A stretch of 63,884 nt of DNA from contig NZ_MXAN01000055.1 of the NCBI RefSeq assembly GCF_002027545.1, forward strand, positions 1 through 63,884, read 5' to 3'. Both the position numbers and the translations under genes were made by a program. Positions 57,458 through 63,884 of the stretch are shown here, one piece after another (the stretch's first letter is position 1; the number at the start of each line of letters is the position of its first letter). The notes below the pieces were generated by a model. It was not told the DNA's origin and ran no database searches. It worked only from the letters and a program-made list of their open reading frames with translations. This DNA is from Moraxella lacunata (GTDB taxonomy: Bacteria; Pseudomonadota; Gammaproteobacteria; Pseudomonadales; Moraxellaceae).

Positions 57458-58112
57458 ATGATTACCACTGCCCTTGACCTTGTCCGTACTTACGTCACAG
57501 GCGACATCTGTCCTATCAAGGCATTAGATACACTGTATGAGCATATCGATGACACCCCCAATGCGTTCATCAGTCTGACCAAAAAGCTTGCCTAGACCCA
57601 AGCCCAGTCCGACAAAGTCCGTTGGTAACAGGACAATCCCTTATCCATATTTGATGGTGTGTCCATCGCCTACAAAGACTTATTTGACATCAAGCACGCC
57701 ATCACGACCGCAGGGGCAAAGCTCAGAGCAGATGCCCCTGCCACACAGGACGCCCATGTTGTCTCAACCTTGCACCACATGGACTTGACTTGTGTGGGCA
57801 AGACCAAACTGTCCGAATTTGCCTATTCAGGATTGGGGCTAAACCCCCATTTTGGCACCCCGACCAATGTCACTAGCCCTGACCACATGGCGGGAGACTT
57901 ATCATCAGGGTGAGCAACGGTGGTCGGGCGTGGCATTGTCCCACTTGCCATGGGGGCGGACATCGCAGGCTCGATTTGTATCCCTGCCAGTTTTAATGGC
58001 TTGGTGGGATTTCGTACCAGTCGTCAGTGTTATGATAAACAAGGCGTATTTCCCCTAGCTGGCTCACTAGACACCTTAGCTCCTATCGCTCATCAGAGCA
58101 ATCGCACTACAA
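57458..58112 (+). pseudogene. Amidase-family pseudogene with internal stops
   Basis: Reading from the ATG at 57458, the frame gives the amidase sequence DLVRTYVTGDICPIKALD, then stops after TKKLA and again after DKVRW, resumes as DGVSIAYKDLFDIKHAITTA, stops after DLSSG near 57912, and resumes as VPLAMGADIAGSICIPASFN. These match the amidase-signature fold; the second-strand Lys (AYKDLF) and the GGS-type serine region (changed here to ADIAGSICIP) can be seen. At least three stop codons and a 3' end lost near 58110 show it is dead. AtzF-like or aspartyl/glutamyl amidase families are possible parents. Palindromic element copy 5 lies just downstream. Confidence 0.8.
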
Positions 58113-58195
58113 AATTTTACATAAAATTGATTAAAAATCAAGCAAATTTAGCATTTATAGTTACACTCTGCAAAATGAAAAAGTGCCACGCTTTC

Positions 58196-58256
58196 CACTC
58201 ATGGTGAGCCTGTCAAACCATAAAAGAAACCGAATTTTTGACAAGCTTAGGGCGAA
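58196..58256. repeat. Degenerate fragment of inverted-repeat family C
   Basis: TGGTGAGCCTGTCAAACCATAA resembles TGGTGAGCTTGTCGAACC of the intact element at 48690-48812. The flanking arms are lost and a GACAAGCTTAGGGCGAATGA stretch is similar to the other half. It sits in the decayed region. Confidence 0.5.
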
Positions 58257-58277
58257 TGATTTGTGTAGTAAAATTTA

Positions 58278-58481
58278 GGGCGTGCCTGCCCTTTATAACA
58301 CTATTTACAATATAGGAATATTTTAGAAATAAACTAATCGTTTTTGCATGAAAAATGGCTAAATCTTGTGGCTCGAAGTCAAAAGCTCGTTTGATAGAAC
58401 GACTATCAAGCTTCACTTTTTCCTTGAAAAACGTGCGATTTTTCGTGATTTTCATTGCAAATACAAAAGGCAGGCACGCCC
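58278..58481. repeat. Palindromic element family A, copy 5
   Basis: 204 bp flanked by TA. Ends GGGCGTGCCTGCCCTTTATA and inverted GGGCGTGCCTGCCTTTTGT: the CCTGCC end type, shared with copy 2. Inner arms TTGCATGAAAAATGG / TTTTCATTGCAA. The centre is the TTGATAGAACGACTATCAA hairpin. It lies among gene remnants. Confidence 0.9.
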
Positions 58482-58483
58482 TA

Positions 58484-58979
58484 TAGTCAGCACCCCGACA
58501 CATGGATGAAGCCTTTGGTGCGTGGACAAGAGGGAATTTGATTCAGATTCTTGTCAACTGGCATTCGGACGATTTGCCCCTGATGATGTTCATCAAAAAA
58601 TCGCCAAACTCACACGCCTTTGTAAGGTGTGAGCTTGACAAGATGGTGCTTAGAGTGCATATGTTTTGTCAACATTGTGGCATGGCGAGAATGCTCCATG
58701 TGTGGACTTATTGAAGAAAAAAGCGACTGGACGGCAAGCCTGTCTGATTTGCTATCTCGCCAATAACGTTATCGCAGGCTAAAACTCATCAATGCCCTTG
58801 CCAGGTCTTAGTGCATACAGATTTTTGATGCCATGGCGTGAATTATTTGGTGCAAACCCCAGCAGGCAAGCAACTCATGACAAATGGATTGAGTGAGTTG
58901 TGGGGTCAAATTCACACGCTGACAGGCAGTTCTATTGATGTGTTAGATGAGCATTTTTTAAATGCTTTGGAAGCATGTT
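58484..58979 (+). pseudogene. Decayed coding remnants, unidentified
   Basis: Between the element and the CobW remnant, reading frames switch repeatedly. Pieces such as [39 protein letters not shown] and LVQTPAGKQLMTNGLSELWG look like real protein sequence, but no frame stays open more than about 70 codons and I cannot name a family. They were probably one or more genes beside the GTPase gene. Treat as a remnant, with function unknown. Confidence 0.4.
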
Positions 58980-59592
58980 CATGAACAAAATCCCCATTCA
59001 CGTGGCTACAGGGTTTTGGGCAGTGGCAAAACCACCTTTATCTAGCAAATCCTAAAAAGCGATAAAAATGCTAAAACTTTGGTGTTCATCAATGAGTTTG
59101 GCGAAGTGGGGCTAGATGACTTGTTGGTCAAGCCTATCAATGACAACACTTACCTGCTGTCATCAGACTGTATGTGTTGTACTATGCTAACCGACCTTAA
59201 AGATGCTTTGCTGTCTTTGCTTGATTTGGATAAAGAGGATCTTGTCTTTGATAAAATACTCATCGAGACCATAGGGTTTGCCAATCCTGTATCTATCTTA
59301 TCTACTCTGACCCAAGACATGCACCTAAAAGGGCGATTTGCCCTACACGGCATGACCAACGCCATTGATGCTCAACACGCCCGTGCCCAAGCGACCACTG
59401 CCCCAAACATCTGTTGGCGTACATGTGGCATGATGATATCTCTCGGTTCGTTATGATAGTATGCGGGCTTCATCTGGCAGATATTGAGCGTTTGGCAAAG
59501 ACGGTATTACATTATCTGAGCAAGACATGATTAATACGCTTATATCAAGTATGTCAAGCTCTCATTTTGACCCAATCACAGCCATTTTGTAA
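58980..59592 (+). pseudogene. CobW/COG0523 GTPase pseudogene
   Basis: Fragments of a G3E-family metal-chaperone GTPase remain in several frames. A Walker A-like HVATGF..SGKTTFI starts at about 58993. Then in another frame come KTLVFINEFGEVGLDDLLVK and SSDCMCCTMLTDLKDALLSL, the latter with the CxCC metal-binding motif, followed by IETIGFANPVSILSTLTQDM. The C-terminal part survives only as scattered pieces (LADIERLAKTVLHYLSKT). A stop codon directly after the Walker motif and several frameshifts show it is not functional. COG0523 proteins of this class often act in zinc or other metal homeostasis. Confidence 0.75.
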
Positions 59593-59754
59593 ACAGTAAA
59601 ATGGCAAGTTGGGATGAGCCAAAACAGTGCCTAAATACAAAAACGCCCCAGTTGGGGCGAAATTTGCTGATATTTTTGTTTGGGTTTTGCCCATCATTTG
59701 CTAAAATTCAAAGATGGGCAGACATGAGATATGATTAAAAATCAGACTGTCAAA

Positions 59755-60261
59755 TCAAGATACCAAATTTAAGGTGTGAGTTGGAGCAGGTTCTTCGCCA
59801 TTTTCTATGTCACGAAATTCTATGGTGTCTTTATCCATATAAATCAAATAAGGAGACATATCAGATTGACCCTCTGGATGTAGCAATACATATCTGTTAT
59901 CCAGACCATTGATGTCATAAGTTCCTTTGGTCGTTACTTGACCATCGGGCTTATCTAGGTATTCTTGTTCCATCACAAATGTGCCATCAGCATTTAGCGT
60001 CAAATTGGTCTGAATACCTGGGCAATCAGCACAAGGCAACATGCCAGAATAGGCAGATTTAGGTAACACGCCCATACCATCGACAACAGCCACCTCAGGT
60101 TGTTGACTTTCATCAATAGCGGGCTGCTCAACGGTTTGAGTGCTGATCTCTTCTTGGACGGTACTGCTTTGAGTTGCACTGTTGTCTGCGTTGTTACAAG
60201 CGGTCAGTGACAACATTGCCAACATGGTAATTGCGATGGATGACTTTGCTTTCATATTCAT
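59755..60261 (-). CDS. NlpE-like outer membrane lipoprotein
   Basis: The 168-residue product starts with a lipoprotein signal (lipobox LTAC, Cys22), a Gln/Thr/Glu-rich spacer, and a domain with YSGMLPCADCPGIQTNLTLN, DGTFVMEQEYLDKPDGQVTT and NRYVLLHPEGQSDMSPYLIY. The CxxC and the LPCADCPGI signature match NlpE, which in E. coli activates the Cpx envelope stress response and binds copper. It lacks the second NlpE domain (E. coli is 236 residues), so it is a short, N-domain-only form. It is monocistronic. Confidence 0.85.
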   Translation of the reverse strand: MNMKAKSSIAITMLAMLSLTACNNADNSATQSSTVQEEISTQTVEQPAIDESQQPEVAVVDGMGVLPKSAYSGMLPCADCPGIQTNLTLNADGTFVMEQEYLDKPDGQVTTKGTYDINGLDNRYVLLHPEGQSDMSPYLIYMDKDTIEFRDIENGEEPAPTHTLNLVS

Positions 60262-60484
60262 ATCAAAAATCTCTTAAAAATTTAGGGTATGCCCCCTTTC
60301 GCTTTAACACAATATGACGCAATTTGTATTTTAAAAAGCAAAAGGGTAACAATTCCCTGAATATGATAACATAAAATTGTTATCTTAACAATAAAATTAT
60401 CTCAACCGATAGCCAAATCATCGGTTTAACAGTTGTCAATTTTGTCATTAGCACCACTTAGGCTGTGCGGTATGTTTTATGACG

Positions 60485-61057
60485 TTAAAACTGTTGATTG
60501 GGTATACAAATTTCATGCAAGGGATAATTACCAAAATCATCGCTGTCCTTGCCCAGTCTTTGTAGTGCTGCTTTATCCGTTACATAATATTCAATGGTCT
60601 GTTTGACTGTTTCAAATGCCAGGTTTTTCATGTCTATCTCATCGGGGTAGAACAGTCCACATTCTAAGCTTTCTATGCCCACACCAAATTTACCATCTTG
60701 TAGGTTGGCAAGATACATGGCATGAATTTGTCCCCATTGCGGTACATCAAATAGGGTGTATAATTTTAAATCAACCGCCACGCCATCGGCCTCTTCTGCT
60801 GTTTCACGTTTTGCTCCGTCCGCCATGGTTTCGCCATTTTCCATAAAGCCCGCAGGGAGCGTCCACAGTCCATAGCGTGGCTCAATGGCACGTCGGCACA
60901 GCAGGATTTTGCCTTGATGAATGGCAAGCACCCCACAAATCATCTTGGGATTTTCATAATGGATATAAGCACACGATGTACATACCAAACGTTGGCGAGT
61001 GTCGCCGTTTGCTATGGCATGTGTAGCGGGCTGACCGCATTGTAAGCAAAAGGACAT
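60485..61057 (-). CDS. NUDIX hydrolase with N-terminal zinc ribbon
   Basis: A 190-residue Nudix protein with an N-terminal zinc ribbon (Cys4xxCys7 and Cys26xxCys29) and a Nudix box GFMENGETMADGAKRETAEE (from about residue 70), with one residue more than the standard motif between EE and G, as in a known subfamily. Substrate unknown; NudC-like zinc ribbons occur in NADH pyrophosphatases, but the size and box are those of a smaller group. It is divergent from the next Nudix gene, sharing a 33-base gap. Confidence 0.88.
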   Translation of the reverse strand: MSFCLQCGQPATHAIANGDTRQRLVCTSCAYIHYENPKMICGVLAIHQGKILLCRRAIEPRYGLWTLPAGFMENGETMADGAKRETAEEADGVAVDLKLYTLFDVPQWGQIHAMYLANLQDGKFGVGIESLECGLFYPDEIDMKNLAFETVKQTIEYYVTDKAALQRLGKDSDDFGNYPLHEICIPNQQF

Positions 61058-61090
61058 AATGATATGATAAGCTAAATATCACAAGTTTAA

Positions 61091-61846
61091 ATGAAAATGA
61101 GTAAAATGACAAATGATTTTATAGACAAACAAACGGTCAATGTGCCTGATTCGCACCGCTTTTATCCGCTCGCCCAAGCCTTAGCGGATTATCGTGGGGC
61201 GGATATTTTGCCCTTTACGGATAATAATGAGCTTTTGACAGGGCTTGTGCGTGAGCAAGCGATAAAGCGGTATGATAAGCTCGTCAAGTCAAGCCCTTTA
61301 CCGCAGGCGTGCGTGCTTGTCGTCATCACGGACGAACCCACGCCAAAACTACTCTTAACAAGGCGGTCAAATCATCTTAGTAGCCATGCAGGGGAGGTGT
61401 CGCTTGTTGGTGGCAAGCGTGATGAGACGGACATATCATCGGCAGATGTCGCCTTGCGTGAAGCGTGCGAAGAAGTCGGGCTACATCGGGCGGACGTGGA
61501 GATTTTGGGGTATTTGCCCATGCAAATCTCCAAAAGTGGCTTACTTGTCCGTCCTGTGGTGGCAAGCATACCGCCTGATGTGGTGGGGTCGCTCACGCCT
61601 AATGATGATGAGATAGCACGGCTGTTTTGGTTACCCTTTGATGTGCTATATGGCACGCCTGTGGATTTTGTCTTTGACCGTCAAATCACGCACAGCACCG
61701 CCAAACTCCACACCCCTGCATGGGTCTATGACTGTGATGATGACGGCACGCCCGAAGTGGTGTGGGGGCTGACAGGAAGGATGCTATCAAGCCTTATGGA
61801 GATTGGCTTTGGGGTGGGGCATGAGTGGTATTATCGGGTGCGTTAA
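61091..61846 (+). CDS. CoA pyrophosphatase-like NUDIX hydrolase (NudL type)
   Basis: A 251-residue Nudix protein. The SNHLSSHAGEVSLVGGKRDE motif followed by ALREACEEVGL is the CoA-Nudix signature (family members read GQVSFPGGKIDPGD). NudL enzymes cleave CoA and its derivatives to phosphopantetheine and ADP. An N-terminal ~60-residue extension precedes the catalytic domain. Its end overlaps bioD by four bases on the opposite strand (convergent). No strong ribosome-binding site was seen; ATG 61097 is an alternative. Confidence 0.88.
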   Translation: MKMSKMTNDFIDKQTVNVPDSHRFYPLAQALADYRGADILPFTDNNELLTGLVREQAIKRYDKLVKSSPLPQACVLVVITDEPTPKLLLTRRSNHLSSHAGEVSLVGGKRDETDISSADVALREACEEVGLHRADVEILGYLPMQISKSGLLVRPVVASIPPDVVGSLTPNDDEIARLFWLPFDVLYGTPVDFVFDRQITHSTAKLHTPAWVYDCDDDGTPEVVWGLTGRMLSSLMEIGFGVGHEWYYRVR

Positions 61847-62514
61847 AACTTATCCGCCACATCATCAAAACCTGTAATCTCATCGCCGACAAGCTCCATA
61901 AATATCGCACTTGGATAATGGTGTGCGACATGAGATTGTAGGTAATCTTGCGTGTCCGTGCTGATGTCGGGGTCGGTGTCAAAATGATGATTGAACACCA
62001 CGCCCCATAGCGTCAAGCCCCGAGTCTGTATCGCTTCTAGGGTGAGTAGGGTGTGGTTAATACTACCAAGCCGAGCAGACGTTACGACTAGCACAGGATA
62101 ACTCTGCGTAGCGATATAATCCAGCGTCAATACATCATCTGTCATCGGCACAAGCACACCGCCCGCCCCTTCGAGTAGCACGATGTCAAAGCGTGCGTTT
62201 AGCCTAGCGGTGGCGTGCGTGATGTCGTCTAGATTTATCGTGCGGTTTTCTAGGCGTGCCGATAGGTGGGGACTGGCAGGCTTGACAAAGGTCAAAGGAC
62301 AAGTCGTGCCGTCCGTATCCACGTCCATGAGTGGCACATTCATGAGCGTGCGGTGGGTTCTGATGTCATCGGCTATCGGTGTGGCAACGCCTGTCTGTAT
62401 CAGCTTTTGGGTGATGACGGACTTGCCACATGACAGCAGATGACGAGCCAAAATGCCTGTGGCGTACGTCTTGCCGATGTCGGTGTCTATGCCTGTGATG
62501 AATAGGGTGGTCAT
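61843..62514 (-). CDS. bioD: Dethiobiotin synthetase
   Basis: BioD closes the ureido ring of DAPA with CO2 and ATP to give dethiobiotin. The 223-residue product has the P-loop FITGIDTDIGKTYATGILAR near the N terminus, LLEGAGGVLVPMTDD, and LVVTSARLGSINHTLLTLEA. It starts within the end of bioA (ATGA overlap at 62511-62514), so the two are coupled in translation. It is convergent with the CoA-Nudix gene. Confidence 0.95.
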   Translation of the reverse strand: MTTLFITGIDTDIGKTYATGILARHLLSCGKSVITQKLIQTGVATPIADDIRTHRTLMNVPLMDVDTDGTTCPLTFVKPASPHLSARLENRTINLDDITHATARLNARFDIVLLEGAGGVLVPMTDDVLTLDYIATQSYPVLVVTSARLGSINHTLLTLEAIQTRGLTLWGVVFNHHFDTDPDISTDTQDYLQSHVAHHYPSAIFMELVGDEITGFDDVADKF

Positions 62515-63809
62515 GGCGTGTCTCCGTCAAAATATTCTTTTAAAAGCTCAATCAATCTACCACATAATTCCCCCAACTCTTCATCGCTCATCACATACGC
62601 AGGCATAAGATACACAAGTTTGCCAAAGGGTCGCACCCAAATGCCATATTTTGGCAACAGTGCCTGAAAAATGGGCATGATTATCGGCTCTTTCATCTCA
62701 ATCACGCCTATCGTCCCAAGCACTCGTACGTCCGCTACTTGTTGCCATGATGTTAATGGCGACAGGTGGGCAAAGAGCTTATCCTGCATATCACGAGCGA
62801 CAGTCGGGCTATCCATGTCTAGTACCATATCAATGCTAGCACACGCCACCGCACACGCCAAGGGATTGCCCATAAAAGTTGGGCCATGCATAAGAGCAGG
62901 GTAGGGGCTGTCATGAATGGCATTTGCCACTTTATCGGTGGTCATGGTTGTCCCAAAGCTCATATAACCGCTTGTCAGTGCCTTGCCAAGGGTCATGATG
63001 TCAGGGCAGATACCTGCGTGATTGACCGCAAACATCGCCCCACTTCGCCCAAAGCCTGTGGCTATCTCATCACAGATGAGCAGGACATCATAATACTGGC
63101 AAAGGGCGTGCAAATGCGATAAATACTCAGGCGAATAAAACCGCATACCACCTGCCCCCTGTACAATTGGCTCAATGATAAACCCTGCCAATCTGTCATG
63201 ATACCGCCCAAAAAACCTATCCATGTCAAGCCGTGTCTCATCATCTAATGGCGTATCAAAACCCAAAGGTGGGGACGGCAAAAAATACTGCGTGGGGAGC
63301 TGTTTGCCATACATGGCGTGCATACTATTCACAGGGTCGCACACGCTCATGGCGTGCCATGTGTCGCCATGATAGCCCGAGTGGGTGCTGGCAAAGGTGT
63401 TTTTGTGGGGCAGACCCCGTGCCAGCTGGTATTGCAGTGCCATTTTTAGGGCGACTTCCACCGCCACACTGCCACTGTCGGCATAGAATATTTTGGTCAA
63501 GTTTTTGGGAGTGATGCCCAAAAGTCGCTCGCCAAGCTCAATGGCAGGGGCGTGGGTGAGTCCGCCAAACATCACATGGCTCATCTTGCCAAGCTGTTCT
63601 GTCATGGCGTGGTTTAGGCGGGGGTGGTTGTAGCCGTGAATGCTCGCCCACCATGACGACATGCCGTCTATGAGTGGCGTGCCGTCCGCCATGTAGAGCC
63701 GTACACCGTGGGCGTGGCTGATGAGATGATTGTCATAGGCAGGTGGCAGACTGGCATAGGGGTGCCAAAGGTGGGTGCGGTCAAAATGGATAAGGTCGTC
63801 TGATTCCAT
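62511..63809 (-). CDS. bioA: Adenosylmethionine-8-amino-7-oxononanoate aminotransferase
   Basis: BioA transfers the amino group of S-adenosylmethionine to KAPA giving DAPA, using pyridoxal phosphate. The 432-residue class-III aminotransferase has LWHPYASLPP at the N terminus, DGMSSWWASIHGYNHPRLNH, SGYHGDTWHAMSVCDP, LLICDEIATGFGRSGAMFAV and the PLP lysine in MTLGKALTSGYMSFGTTMTT. Start MESDDLIHFDRTHLWHP is usual; upstream sequence (63810-63884) shows no further gene before the window ends. It is first in the bioA-bioD unit. Confidence 0.96.
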   Translation of the reverse strand: MESDDLIHFDRTHLWHPYASLPPAYDNHLISHAHGVRLYMADGTPLIDGMSSWWASIHGYNHPRLNHAMTEQLGKMSHVMFGGLTHAPAIELGERLLGITPKNLTKIFYADSGSVAVEVALKMALQYQLARGLPHKNTFASTHSGYHGDTWHAMSVCDPVNSMHAMYGKQLPTQYFLPSPPLGFDTPLDDETRLDMDRFFGRYHDRLAGFIIEPIVQGAGGMRFYSPEYLSHLHALCQYYDVLLICDEIATGFGRSGAMFAVNHAGICPDIMTLGKALTSGYMSFGTTMTTDKVANAIHDSPYPALMHGPTFMGNPLACAVACASIDMVLDMDSPTVARDMQDKLFAHLSPLTSWQQVADVRVLGTIGVIEMKEPIIMPIFQALLPKYGIWVRPFGKLVYLMPAYVMSDEELGELCGRLIELLKEYFDGDTP

Positions 63810-63884
63810 GAGTATGATTTTCCAATATTCACAAATGGGTATGGTTTATCGGTGATGATTTTGGACGGATTTGTAGCAACTGTA

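Noticed and set aside
58213..58503. A 96-codon minus-strand frame across element copy 5
   Set aside because: It consists mainly of the palindromic repeat and its flanks, with no homology; chance frame in a hairpin.

Overview
The window is a contiguous stretch of a Gammaproteobacterial chromosome of the Moraxella type (Moraxellaceae). The pointers are a very close homologue of the Neisseria calprotectin/zinc receptor TdfH, a conventional S10-spc-alpha ribosomal cluster downstream of RNase G, a rubredoxin-rubredoxin reductase fusion, and AT-rich intergenic DNA full of short palindromic repeats. I do not assign a species. No rRNA, tRNA, CRISPR array, prophage or transposase gene was seen.

Layout. 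1-3.9 kb: argA (minus), an exported Pro/Thr/Gln-rich protein with a DUF11-like C-terminal domain, and proA. 3.9-9.4 kb: an accessory segment bracketed by two copies of the last ~50 bp of proA. It holds a small hypothetical gene, a putative lipoprotein with a Fur-like site, a Sir2-family gene fragment, a headless duplicate of the DUF11-like gene, and tdfH with an overlapping promoter/Fur-like site and an 8-bp tandem repeat in its leader. 9.5-14 kb: the gatC-gatA-gatB operon (minus), interrupted by an exported-protein gene and a GNAT gene. 14.6-19.5 kb: mreBCD, maf and rng. 19.6-33.8 kb: the ribosomal supercluster from rpsJ to rplQ with secY, rpmJ and rpoA, with internal promoters before rplN, rplF and rpsM. 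34.2-36.5 kb: class I fumarase and convergent gph. 37-42 kb: an outer-membrane barrel protein, the rubredoxin reductase fusion with an acyl-CoA-dehydrogenase-like partner, and pabB. 42.3-51.6 kb: hicAB, fabB, ssb, an H-NS-like protein, a 5'-nucleotidase, MAPEG and OsmC proteins, rppH, trxA, rluA and rimI. 51.7-57.3 kb: rnr, a Roadblock/LC7 protein, bioB, a solute-binding lipoprotein and a HemJ-like membrane protein. 57.4-59.6 kb: a graveyard of an amidase and a CobW/COG0523 GTPase, containing a palindromic element. 59.7-63.8 kb: NlpE-like lipoprotein, two NUDIX hydrolases, and bioD and bioA.

How parts work together. The central block builds the translation machinery (ribosomal proteins, SecY, RNA polymerase alpha, GatCAB for Gln-tRNA/Asn-tRNA) next to the cell-shape genes mreBCD. 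bioA, bioD and bioB are the last three steps of biotin synthesis, split into two groups 6 kb apart. argA and proA are amino-acid biosynthesis genes. tdfH with its operator-like site looks like a host-derived metal acquisition locus in a recombined segment.

The most unusual non-coding signal is a family of about 200-bp, almost fully palindromic elements, five copies plus one collapsed remnant. They are flanked by TA, their two ends co-vary within each copy, and their central hairpins are interchangeable. Two further short inverted-repeat families are also present.
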